A stretch of DNA of 64,000 bases, from the NCBI RefSeq assembly GCF_000158095.2, contig NZ_CM011002.1, positions 3,133,203 to 3,197,202 on the forward strand, read 5' to 3'. The position numbers and the translations under genes are program-made. Positions 18,696 through 26,388 of the stretch are shown here, piece by piece. The notes under the pieces were generated by a model, which worked only from the letters and a program-made list of their open reading frames with translations, did no database searches and had not been told where the DNA came from. Numbering within the stretch: position 1 is the first letter of the stretch; each line of letters opens with the position of its first letter. Origin of the DNA: Roseibium alexandrii DFL-11 (GTDB taxonomy: Bacteria > Pseudomonadota > Alphaproteobacteria > Rhizobiales > Stappiaceae).

Positions 18696-19456
18696 TTCAC
18701 GCCTGCCTGGCTGGTAATGCCGTATTTAACGAGATTGACGCCACGCCGGGTTTCCGTTGGCTCAGCATCATCAGCCGAGTCCTGAGCGCTTCGCAGCGCA
18801 AGCGCAATCGCTCCGACTTGTTGTGACTGAGCGACGACTTCTGATTGGCCTAGTGTCAGTTCCAACGTGGCAGTTCGTTGAGGTGACAGGTTTTTCTGAT
18901 CCTGTTCGCCTGCCGTTGTGGTGTCGATCGCGAGCACACGAATGTTTTCCAGAATTGTTTCGCTGATAGCCGTGTCATCGGTCCGGCGCGTCAGAATCAC
19001 GTCAACCTTGTCACCGGGCAAAATGAAACCGCCGGCAGTCGTTTCCGCCTCAACTGAGACTGCAATCGCCCGCTTGCCCTTGGGCAGAATGGCCGACATG
19101 AAGCCCTTGTCCGTGTTGATAAGCCGCTCAGGCCGGATCGGTTCGCCTTTGAAAATCGGAGTTTTAGCAATTTGGCCCATCAGTTCTTCACTGGCAGACG
19201 GGTTGACTTGTTTTGTCACCGCACCGATCGGCACTGCTTCTTCAGGCCAATCCGTCCAAACCATGTCTTCTGCAGTAAGCTTGGCACCAAGCAAAATGTC
19301 GGTCGCCGCGGTTAGAACCTGGCCTTTTGCTTGTTCTAGAGGAACGGGGGCATTTGACGCTTGATCTGAAGACCCACCGGACATCATCACCATACGGAAC
19401 GCCAATACTCCGGCAGCCACCGCAATAGCCAAGACCAATATACGTGCGAATTTCAT
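18692..19456 (-). CDS. cpaB: Pilus assembly protein CpaB/RcpC
   Basis: 254 residues from the ATG at 19456, which places the single N-terminal membrane helix (ILVLAIAVAAGVLAFRMVMM) at the extreme N-terminus; an upstream in-frame start at 19522 would prepend an unlikely tail. The SAF/beta-clip domain is visible (LTAATDILLGAKLTAEDMVW, about residue 46), then the RcpC domain (AISVEAETTAGGFILPGDKVDVILTR). The family acts in the periplasm with the secretin CpaC. The 4-base stop-start overlap with cpaC indicates translational coupling. Confidence 0.93.
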   Translation of the reverse strand: MKFARILVLAIAVAAGVLAFRMVMMSGGSSDQASNAPVPLEQAKGQVLTAATDILLGAKLTAEDMVWTDWPEEAVPIGAVTKQVNPSASEELMGQIAKTPIFKGEPIRPERLINTDKGFMSAILPKGKRAIAVSVEAETTAGGFILPGDKVDVILTRRTDDTAISETILENIRVLAIDTTTAGEQDQKNLSPQRTATLELTLGQSEVVAQSQQVGAIALALRSAQDSADDAEPTETRRGVNLVKYGITSQAGVK

Positions 19457-19523
19457 GACCAACCACCAAGCTTCCGAAGGCGCTGTTGCGCCGCTACAGT
19501 CAGGTTGATCGCAATTGGTCAAA

Positions 19524-19580
19524 ACATGGTTAACTGGATGTAGATATTTTTGGTTAACAAGCGTTAAGGTTACTTAACAG
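19524..19580 (-). promoter_or_regulatory. Phased TTAA/TTAACC cluster upstream of cpaB
   Basis: The 226-base gap between cpaA and cpaB contains TTAA at 19554, 19564 and 19574, exactly one helical turn apart, and another at 19530. Read on the minus strand, two of these are TTAACC (19528-19533 and 19552-19557), and the first extends to TTAACCAT, the CtrA half-site. This suggests cpaB onward has its own promoter under CtrA-like control. The known full CtrA site has 7 rather than 6 bases between TTAA halves, so the match is partial. Confidence 0.4.
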
Positions 19581-19682
19581 ATACTATATTTTTGAAAAAT
19601 GCGAACTAACTCGGCGAAACAGCGCGATAGATTAGGGAAACGTTTGTTGTCTATTGTGGCACCGCACCGACTTACCGATCGC

Positions 19683-20195
19683 TCATCCGGTAATCATCGA
19701 GAACCAGTCAGACCTTGGATAAACAATAAGTGCAGCAGCAGAAATTGCGATTCCATAAGGGATACCGCTTTTTGCATCATGCAATCGAAGTGCCCACTCT
19801 TGTCCTCTGAGGGGGGCAGGCAAAACCACCAGGGAACTTCGGATTACAACAAGTGAGAGTGTGAGGACACAACCAAGCAAAGCGACCAAAAACAAAAAAT
19901 CAATGAGAATTGGTCCGAAACCAAACCACAAACCAACCGAGCTAATGAGCTTAACGTCGCCACCGCCCATCCAGCCGGCAGCAAAAAAAGCGAAACATGG
20001 TAGGAAAACAACGACCAATCCAAGGCCATGCATACCCCAATCATTAACGGGCATGCCATTGACCGCAGCCAAAACGATGAAACCAATGATTAACAGGATT
20101 GAGACCCGGTTTCCGATTTTCATGGTTAAAAGATCGGATGCGCCAGCGAAGGCTACCAGCATGGGAAAAAGAACGAGAACTACCGCTTCAATCAT
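19683..20195 (-). CDS. cpaA: Prepilin peptidase CpaA (A24 family)
   Basis: 170-residue membrane aspartic peptidase that cleaves the Flp prepilin leader. Hydrophobic helices fill the protein. The two active-site aspartates of the A24 family are visible: one in the first loop (AGASDLLTMKIGNRVS, about residue 22) and one in GGGDVKLIS (about residue 77), the GxGD-type motif. It lacks the extra N-methylation domain of long type IV prepilin peptidases, as usual for CpaA. It is about 110 bases downstream of the pilin gene, beyond a strong hairpin. Confidence 0.94.
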   Translation of the reverse strand: MIEAVVLVLFPMLVAFAGASDLLTMKIGNRVSILLIIGFIVLAAVNGMPVNDWGMHGLGLVVVFLPCFAFFAAGWMGGGDVKLISSVGLWFGFGPILIDFLFLVALLGCVLTLSLVVIRSSLVVLPAPLRGQEWALRLHDAKSGIPYGIAISAAALIVYPRSDWFSMITG

Positions 20196-20259
20196 TTCTT
20201 ATTCACCGGATCTGACGTGATGCCGAAACAGGACCCTGTAGTTCGCTTATTAGCCAGAA

Positions 20260-20290
20260 ACCAAAACGGGCGGAAAACCGCCCGTTTACC
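20260..20290 (-). terminator. Hairpin between flp pilin gene and cpaA
   Basis: A perfect 10-base stem (AAACGGGCGG at 20264-20273, CCGCCCGTTT at 20278-20287) with a 4-base loop lies just after the pilin stop. On the minus strand the stem ends in a short T-run (GTTTT). It probably stops or slows most transcripts so that pilin mRNA exceeds that of the assembly genes, and it may protect the pilin mRNA 3' end. Confidence 0.8.
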
Positions 20291-20308
20291 AGAACTCCTG
20301 CAAACCGA

Positions 20309-20485
20309 TTAGCCTGAGCCAGTTTTCAAAGCCGAATCAATCTGGCTGAAGATGCTGGTAAGACTATCGCCCATGGTGACCAAAATACCAATGATTGCGA
20401 CCGAAAGCAGTCCCGCGATGAGGCCGTATTCAATTGCAGTTGCGCCAGATTCGTCTTTTGCGAACCGTGAAAAAAGAGTCTTCAT
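20309..20485 (-). CDS. flp: Flp family type IVb pilin
   Basis: 58-residue major pilin of the Tad system, read directly from the minus strand. After a basic leader (MKTLFSRFAKDESG), the class IVb processing site is clear. Cleavage is expected after Gly14, giving a mature protein that starts ATAIEYGLIAG with the conserved Glu-Tyr pair, then a hydrophobic helix to about residue 38 and a short polar tail. It is the first gene of the minus-strand cpa run and is separated from cpaA by a strong hairpin. A further pilin copy was not seen in this window. Confidence 0.96.
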   Translation of the reverse strand: MKTLFSRFAKDESGATAIEYGLIAGLLSVAIIGILVTMGDSLTSIFSQIDSALKTGSG

Positions 20486-20926
20486 TTCTCTGCTCCAAGT
20501 ACCACTTTATTGACAGCTTCAATCCGGCAGATCTTCATAACGCCCGCTCGGTGTAAAGCGACCCTAGGTCAGAGAAATTTCCAATCAGTTAAATTTGCAG
20601 CGACAACTTGAAAAATAGCCGCCAAAAGTACCTATAGTTAATTATAAATGTATGATTTCATCCGAAGCCTATCGTTCGGAAAGACTCGCCTTGTTGCTGC
20701 CAGATGCTAGTAGATAAAATCGCTAAATCGCTGTCGCGATTAGAAAAATTTCTTTGTATCAAACACGTTGATTCCCCTTCAAGGTGAATAGCCAGAAACT
20801 AAATAAACCAAGATTTAACGTCCTGAGAACGGTATTTTTCATATTTCTTTCGCAGGTCTGTTAGCAGAACATTCACGATAATCTCGATAATATGCTGTGA
20901 TCTTGGCGCGTGTAGGGATAAGTGAG
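20486..20926. promoter_or_regulatory. Divergent AT-rich promoter region of the pilin and the secretin-domain gene
   Basis: 441 bases without a gene, AT-rich compared with its flanks. It must carry the pilin promoter (minus strand) and that of the gene at 20927 (plus strand). I see a perfect inverted repeat TCCGAA-8-TTCGGA (20661-20680), an AT palindrome TTAATTA near 20640 and TTAA elements, for example near 20588 and 20815. No confident -35/-10 pair could be assigned. Confidence 0.5.
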
Positions 20927-21388
20927 ATGCGAATTCAACTGATCCGGCTTATTTTAGTGTTGCTAACGGGTGCTATTGCCAACACAGCAATGGCGGATGG
21001 GGAACCAGTATTGGTGACTGTAGACCGAGCTAAAATATTTCAGGTCGAAGATGGAGCTGCCGCGGTCATTGTCGGCAACCCATTCATTGCCGATGTCGCA
21101 ATGGTCGATCAGAATACCGTAGTTATCACTGGTAAGAGTTATGGGACAACCAATCTTGTCATATTGGATCAAGACAATAAACCAATTGTCGACGAGGTCA
21201 TTCAGGTGCGAGCATCCGAGCAGGGTGTAGTCTCGGTGTATAGAAACTCCGCGCGAGCGACATTTTCTTGCAGCCCAATCTGCGAACCAACTCTGCGTTT
21301 GGGCGATGCGGAAGAAACATTCCAGAACACAGCTACTCAGGCTACCTCCAGAAACGAACTGGCAGAGCAAGCCGCTGGCAACAGGTGA
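20927..21388 (+). CDS. Orphan secretin N-terminal-domain protein, Tad-associated
   Basis: 153-residue exported protein. A signal peptide (to about residue 24, cleavage after AMA) is followed by one pilus-assembly N-terminal domain, the same type found at the front of CpaC (TVDRAKIFQVEDGAAAVIVGNPFIADVA, then VVITGKSYGTTNLVILD). The secretin pore domain is absent. Two cysteines lie close together in FSCSPICEPTLRLGD (about residues 114 and 118). The ATG at 20927 has AGGGA about 9 bases upstream; a GTG at 20897 is less likely. It lies next to the TadE-like genes and divergent from the pilin, so a periplasmic role in the pilus is inferred. Confidence 0.82.
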   Translation: MRIQLIRLILVLLTGAIANTAMADGEPVLVTVDRAKIFQVEDGAAAVIVGNPFIADVAMVDQNTVVITGKSYGTTNLVILDQDNKPIVDEVIQVRASEQGVVSVYRNSARATFSCSPICEPTLRLGDAEETFQNTATQATSRNELAEQAAGNR

Positions 21389-21407
21389 GGCTGAAGAGTA
21401 ATCGTTG

Positions 21408-21977
21408 ATGCTGAACGGGAGCCATAACCGCAATATCAAAGGCCTTCGCCGCCTTGCACTACGTTCCTGTGCACGCAAGCTTGCGCGGAACAAAGAGGGC
21501 GCGACGGCAATTGAGTTCGCGTTGGTTGCTTTGCCGTTCTTCACGGTTGTGTTTGCCATACTGGAGCTTGGACTGGCATTTATTGTCAATCGTATGGTGG
21601 ACAATGCTGTGATTGAGGCCTCGCGTATGATCCGAACCGGCCAAGCATCCCAAGCCAATTTCTCAACTGCGAACTTCAGGGATCAAGTCTGTGCATCCTT
21701 GCCAACGTTTCTTTGCAACGCAGAACGCATCCGCGTCAACGTGAGCGTTGCAAATGATTTTGTGAACGTAAATTCTATTGATTCGCTTTATGATGAGGAT
21801 GGCAACTTGAAGGATGACAACGCTTATACGCAGTCTCAAAAAAGCGAGATTGTTGCTGTGAATGTTATCTATAAGTGGCCAATGTTCACGTCATTTCTAA
21901 ACCTTTCGGCACTAGATCACGGCAACGAGCGCCACTTGTCGTCAACTATGGTTTTCCGAAATGAACCATGGTCATAA
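21408..21977 (+). CDS. tadE: TadE/TadG-family pseudopilin
   Basis: 189-residue protein with the TadE-like domain. A basic leader ends in NKEGATAIEFALVALPFF, in which Gly precedes the processed hydrophobic helix and Glu sits five residues after the cleavage site, as in minor pseudopilins cut by the Tad prepilin peptidase. The rest is a periplasmic domain with two cysteines near residues 98 and 104. The ATG at 21408 is preferred to the adjacent TTG at 21405. It overlaps the next TadE-like gene by 17 bases. Confidence 0.88.
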   Translation: MLNGSHNRNIKGLRRLALRSCARKLARNKEGATAIEFALVALPFFTVVFAILELGLAFIVNRMVDNAVIEASRMIRTGQASQANFSTANFRDQVCASLPTFLCNAERIRVNVSVANDFVNVNSIDSLYDEDGNLKDDNAYTQSQKSEIVAVNVIYKWPMFTSFLNLSALDHGNERHLSSTMVFRNEPWS

Positions 21978-22587
21978 GCGCCCTTATCTCCGCGCCTGTT
22001 TGATCAGGTACATCGAGAGGCCCGTCAGGCTATTTCGACGGAACGAGCAAGGCGTTGCGGGAATCGAGTTTGCAATGATCCTCCCATTCATGCTGGTTTT
22101 GATGATCGGGATGGTGGAACTTACTGACGCGCTGAATGTGGATCGTAAAGTTAGCCGGATGGCAAATGCCGTAACTGATTTGGTGGCTCAGGCTCAGACT
22201 GTCACTAGAAGCGAACTTAACGCCTATTTGCAGCTCGGCGAGACGATTCTCAAGCCATATCCTTCTGACGATCTTACCTTTGTCATCGCAGGTGTCACCT
22301 TTCAGGCAAATGGCGTCCCCGAAGTGGATTGGAGCTATCAAAGGAAAGCTGGTGTTGGCGGGCCGGCAAGTGATTGGTCTGCAGGCGACGAACCTCCCAT
22401 CACACTTCCCGCCACACTTGTCTCTCCCAACACTTCAATTGTAGTCGGCGCAGTGACACTTGGGTACACGCCTCCCTTAGCAGGGATATTCACGCAGTAT
22501 TACTCCCGAGATTCTGTCATCACGCTGAGTGACACATATTACCTTCGGCCAAGGCTTGTTGGCACGATCCAGTGCACTGACTGTTGA
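21961..22587 (+). CDS. TadE-family pseudopilin
   Basis: 208-residue second pseudopilin with a TadE-like start: a basic leader, then RNEQGVAGIEFAMILPFMLVL with the processing glycine and the conserved Glu, and one hydrophobic helix. The periplasmic part (about residues 55-208) shows no catalytic motif and ends in a Cys-x-x-Cys pair (IQCTDC). It overlaps the upstream gene by 17 bases and is probably cotranslated with it. It could be the TadF- or TadG-like partner, but it lacks the long VWA-containing region of classical TadG. Confidence 0.85.
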   Translation: MNHGHKRPYLRACLIRYIERPVRLFRRNEQGVAGIEFAMILPFMLVLMIGMVELTDALNVDRKVSRMANAVTDLVAQAQTVTRSELNAYLQLGETILKPYPSDDLTFVIAGVTFQANGVPEVDWSYQRKAGVGGPASDWSAGDEPPITLPATLVSPNTSIVVGAVTLGYTPPLAGIFTQYYSRDSVITLSDTYYLRPRLVGTIQCTDC

Positions 22588-22702
22588 AGCGAAATCATGT
22601 TTCGAATTGTGGATTTGCCGTATTTATAACGTTGTAAAGCGCTGGTAGGGTCCTGCTAATTGCTGCGGCGCAGCAGTCTGATGAGCAGGAGAAACCCAGC
22701 CG

Positions 22703-24115
22703 ATGGCGACGAACAAAACCTACGATCAAATCAAGGTCGGAGACACAGCGGAAATTGTCCGTGAATGCTCCTCCAATGATCTTCTGGTGTTCGCCCACGC
22801 GTCCGGAAATCGCAACCCGATCCACTTGCCTGACACAGATTGGACAGGCGACGGACACATCGACAAGCCTTTCGCTCCGGCCATGTGGATCGGTGGCCTT
22901 GCGTCAGCAGTGCTTGGAAACATCCTCCCCGGACCCGGCACCATGTACAAAGCACAGTCCTTTCGATTCTTGGGCCGCGCAGCCGTCGGCGACAAACTGA
23001 CGGTCCGCGTGACAGTCACGGAAAAAAGGCCGAACAACATCATCATTTTCGACATGGCTGTCTTGAATGAGACCGGTCAAAGCCTTGTTGAGGGGGAAGC
23101 TGAGGTCATCGCGCCAACGGAAACGATCGAGTTTGATTCCAGCGATATCCCTGCACTGCTTATTCAGCGGCACCGGCATTTCAACCGGATGATCGAGCTG
23201 GCAAAAACCCTTCCCGCCTTGCCAACCGCCGTGGTTGCCCCGGATGATCCAAATTCCCTTGAAGGCGCTCTTATGGCGGCCCGGGAGGGGCTGATTGAGC
23301 CAATCCTGATCGGCGCCAAGGATCGGGTCATAAAGGCCGCGGAGGAGTTGAACGAAACCCTGGACGGATACGAATTCATCGACATAGAAGACGAGTCAGA
23401 AGCTGCTGGACGAGCCGTGCAGATGGTCCACGAAAGCCGGGTCAAAGCCATCATGAAGGGGCATCTTCACACCGATCATCTTCTCCATCACGTGGTGAAG
23501 AAAGATGGCGGCCTTCGAACAAAACGCCGGATTAGCCACGTCTTTGTCATGGACATTCCAGGGCGCAAAACACCGGTTCTGATTTCAGATGCGGCCATCA
23601 ACATCTCACCGGACCTGAACACCAAAGTCGACATCACGCAAAACGCCATTGATGCCGCACTCTCACTTGGACTTCAGTCCCCACGTGTCGGCATTCTCTC
23701 TGCCATTGAGACGGTCAATCCGGCTATTCCGTCAAGTCTCGATGCGGCAGTGTTGTCGAAAATGGCGGAACGGGGCCAAATCAAGGGTGGCATCGTTGAT
23801 GGGCCTCTTGCCATGGACAATGCCATCGACGTTCAGGCTGCCCGGACCAAAGGGATCACGTCGCTTGTGGCTGGCCATGCAGAGGTGCTGATTGTTCCAA
23901 ATCTTGAATCCGGTAACATGCTCGCCAAGGAACTGACATTTATCGCCCATGCAGAAGCAGCTGGATTGGTAATCGGCGCCAAAGTGCCGGTCATGTTGAC
24001 CAGCCGGGCTGACGATGGGCGCGCCCGTTTGGCCTCTTGTGCGCTGGCGCTTCTATTCACCCATTGGAAAGAAAATTCTGCACCGGCCGGTATCTTTGAC
24101 CGGGAGGAAGACTAA
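22703..24115 (+). CDS. MaoC-like hydratase/phosphate acetyltransferase fusion
   Basis: 470-residue two-domain protein. Residues about 5-140 form a MaoC/hotdog hydratase-like domain; residues about 165-465 form a phosphate acetyl/butyryltransferase domain, which converts acetyl-CoA and phosphate to acetyl phosphate. In the MaoC motif the usual D-x-N-P-x-H is SGNRNPIH: Asn36 replaces the catalytic Asp while His41 is kept, so hydratase activity is doubtful. AGGAG precedes the ATG by 11 bases, behind a small TGCTGC/GCAGCA hairpin (22661-22675). ackA starts 2 bases downstream, so the pair makes a Pta-Ack route between acyl-CoA and acid plus ATP. Substrates longer than acetyl are possible. Confidence 0.93.
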   Translation: MATNKTYDQIKVGDTAEIVRECSSNDLLVFAHASGNRNPIHLPDTDWTGDGHIDKPFAPAMWIGGLASAVLGNILPGPGTMYKAQSFRFLGRAAVGDKLTVRVTVTEKRPNNIIIFDMAVLNETGQSLVEGEAEVIAPTETIEFDSSDIPALLIQRHRHFNRMIELAKTLPALPTAVVAPDDPNSLEGALMAAREGLIEPILIGAKDRVIKAAEELNETLDGYEFIDIEDESEAAGRAVQMVHESRVKAIMKGHLHTDHLLHHVVKKDGGLRTKRRISHVFVMDIPGRKTPVLISDAAINISPDLNTKVDITQNAIDAALSLGLQSPRVGILSAIETVNPAIPSSLDAAVLSKMAERGQIKGGIVDGPLAMDNAIDVQAARTKGITSLVAGHAEVLIVPNLESGNMLAKELTFIAHAEAAGLVIGAKVPVMLTSRADDGRARLASCALALLFTHWKENSAPAGIFDREED

Positions 24116-24117
24116 TC

Positions 24118-25302
24118 ATGGCACCGGTCATTCTGGTTCTGAATTCTGGTTCATCCTCGATCAAGTTCTCACTCTATGACGGCCCGGCAGAACAGGTCAC
24201 CGGACAGATTTCAGGGCTTGGTGCGAAACCACACCTAAACCTCGAGGCCCTGCTTTCCGGGCGCAAGATTGACCGGGCCTTGGACAGCACTGACGGCAAC
24301 TCTCACGGAGCGGCCCTGGGGGCTCTGCTTCCGATCTTAAATGAAGAGCTCGGAGGGCGATCTGTTGCGGCCGTCGGACATCGTGTGGTCCACGGCGGCA
24401 CCAAACACGATCTTCCGGTTCATATAACAGGTGCTGTCATGCAAGAGTTGAGGGTGTTGGAACCTCTCGCGCCACTTCACCAACCGCACAATCTTGCTGG
24501 CATCGAAGCAGCCCGGGCAGCCTTTCCGGGGGCTGAGCAGGTAGCCTGTTTCGATACGGCATTTCATCGGAAACATCCTTGGGTCAACGACACCTTCGCC
24601 CTTCCCCGCTCCTTCTATGACGAAGGCGTTCGACGGTACGGTTTCCATGGGCTGTCTTACGAATACATCTGCGAACACCTGAAAAAGCACACCCCAGATG
24701 CCTACGAGGGAAAAGTCATTGTCGCACACCTCGGCAACGGTGCATCCATGTGCGCCATCCGGGCCGGCCAGAGTATTGGATCGACCATGGGGTTCACCGC
24801 GCTGGACGGTTTGCCGATGGGTACCAGATGCGGCCAGCTCGACCCGGGTGCCATTCTTTACCTCATGACAACTAAGGGCATGAGCGCAGACGAGATTTCT
24901 GATCTTCTTTACAAGAAGTCCGGTTTGAAGGGGCTGTCTGGCTTAAGCCAGGACATGCGCACACTCAGTCAGAGTGACGACCCCAGAGCTGCAGAAGCCA
25001 TAGAGTATTATGTCTTCCGGGTTCGCCGTGAACTCGGTGCGATGGCAGCTGTTCTGAGCGGTGTCGACACACTTGTCTTTACCGGCGGCATTGGCGAAAA
25101 CTCTGCCCTCATTCGTGATCGCGTATGCGCAGATCAAGAGTGGCTCGGCATTCAAATCGATCCTGCCCTGAACAACGCCGGCGACGGAACCATTTCCACA
25201 CAGTGTTCCCAAGTCGCTGTGCTGGTTGTTCCAACGAACGAGGAAGAAATGATCCGTCGGCACACGGAAGCGCTACTCGCCTCACACCAATTTCCGGCCT
25301 GA
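24118..25302 (+). CDS. ackA: Acetate kinase
   Basis: 394-residue acetate/propionate kinase that interconverts acetyl phosphate plus ADP with acetate plus ATP. The N-terminal signature LVLNSGSSSIKFSLYD is present. So are the second signature (VGHRVVHGG, about residue 86), the catalytic Asp region (CFDTAFHRKHP, about 143), GFHGLSYEYI, the nucleotide-binding HLGNGASMCAI, and the C-terminal FTGGIGENS. Length is normal. It follows the Pta fusion by 2 bases, so the two are expressed together. Confidence 0.97.
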   Translation: MAPVILVLNSGSSSIKFSLYDGPAEQVTGQISGLGAKPHLNLEALLSGRKIDRALDSTDGNSHGAALGALLPILNEELGGRSVAAVGHRVVHGGTKHDLPVHITGAVMQELRVLEPLAPLHQPHNLAGIEAARAAFPGAEQVACFDTAFHRKHPWVNDTFALPRSFYDEGVRRYGFHGLSYEYICEHLKKHTPDAYEGKVIVAHLGNGASMCAIRAGQSIGSTMGFTALDGLPMGTRCGQLDPGAILYLMTTKGMSADEISDLLYKKSGLKGLSGLSQDMRTLSQSDDPRAAEAIEYYVFRVRRELGAMAAVLSGVDTLVFTGGIGENSALIRDRVCADQEWLGIQIDPALNNAGDGTISTQCSQVAVLVVPTNEEEMIRRHTEALLASHQFPA

Positions 25303-25383
25303 TCGCACCACAGCCTCTTTAGTCATCAGGGCCGATTCGGGTCAGCATCCTACAGACATCTGCATGACAGACGACCATTGACA

Positions 25384-26316
25384 TCAATTGGCGTCTGTCT
25401 GGATGACCTTCGCATAAGGCTTCTCGAAGGTGCGTAGTACCGGCCGATAATCGGAATGAACAACGGGCTCAAAGCCGCCCGGGAGATCCGGTTCGATTGC
25501 GAGATAGGCTGCGGGATCTTCCCGCCGCAAATCCATGAGCCCTGCTCTGATTGCCCGTTTCAGGACATCAGGCAAATCGGTGCGGACAGTATGCGCCGAA
25601 TAGGGAATGGGGGCCGACCGCCACACGATGTCCAAGTCTTCAAACTGGCTGCCGCCCGAAACATAATATTCGTTAAGCGTACCGGCAGTGAAGCCGTTCT
25701 TGGCTTCCCCGGCCAGTGAGGACCATCCAAGCGTGGCGTGAACACGGCCATCCAACATCGCCCGAATGCCTTCGACCGGGTCCCGGACTTCAACAAGCGT
25801 CTGGAAATACTCCCGGGCGTTTATGCCGTCTGCCGCCAGGTTGACCAACGGCACCCGGTATCCTGTGACCGCATGTTTGGCACCCACACCGAGCCGCATA
25901 TCCTTCAGGTTTTCCAGCGTAACCGTTTCACTATCCCGCTTGGCAATCATGATGGCGTAAAAACGCGCCGGGAAATCATCCGGGCCAGCGGTCGCTAATG
26001 GCTCTACACATTTGCAAAGCTCAAAAGAAGCGGCATACCCGGAGGGTGAGAGACGAATATAGTCAATTCGCCCAGCTGCAAGAGCCTCGATACCATCGGC
26101 CATTGTCGGCATCAAGAACAGGTCGACAGGTAAATCGGTGATCTCTTCGAGTGCCCTGCGAAAGGGCTCAATGCGCTCCCGTGCTGTTTGTTCTGTCGCT
26201 ACCACGACGCCCAACCGGACACGATCCGGGAGATCCGAATTCGCAGCAGCCGACGTTGGCAGCACAAGCACCAAGCACAACCCGACAAACAAAAAAAACC
26301 TTTTTATGTCCGTCAC
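25384..26316 (-). CDS. PhnD-like ABC transporter substrate-binding protein (orphan)
   Basis: 310-residue periplasmic binding protein of the phosphate/phosphite/phosphonate (PhnD) family. A Sec signal peptide (about residues 1-26) is followed by the type 2 binding-protein fold, with RVRLGVVVATEQTARERIEPFRRALEEI, then FQTLVEVRDPVEGIRAMLDGRVHATLGW. The start is GTG with AGGG 8 bases upstream. No permease or ATPase of this family lies nearby. It may serve a remote transporter, or feed a signalling protein as some stand-alone family members do. The ligand is unknown. Confidence 0.85.
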   Translation of the reverse strand: MTDIKRFFLFVGLCLVLVLPTSAAANSDLPDRVRLGVVVATEQTARERIEPFRRALEEITDLPVDLFLMPTMADGIEALAAGRIDYIRLSPSGYAASFELCKCVEPLATAGPDDFPARFYAIMIAKRDSETVTLENLKDMRLGVGAKHAVTGYRVPLVNLAADGINAREYFQTLVEVRDPVEGIRAMLDGRVHATLGWSSLAGEAKNGFTAGTLNEYYVSGGSQFEDLDIVWRSAPIPYSAHTVRTDLPDVLKRAIRAGLMDLRREDPAAYLAIEPDLPGGFEPVVHSDYRPVLRTFEKPYAKVIQTDAN

Positions 26317-26388
26317 ATATCTACCCTAATGCTGTCCGAAGAAACTGCAGGACAGTTCTTAGACCAATCATTTGCCTAAAAGGTTCTC

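Noticed and set aside
20685..20705. Sigma-54-like GG-10-GC spacing on the minus strand upstream of the pilin
   Set aside because: Only the GG and GC spacing fits (TGGCAG...AGGC); the flanking consensus is poor, and it is more than 200 bases from the pilin start.
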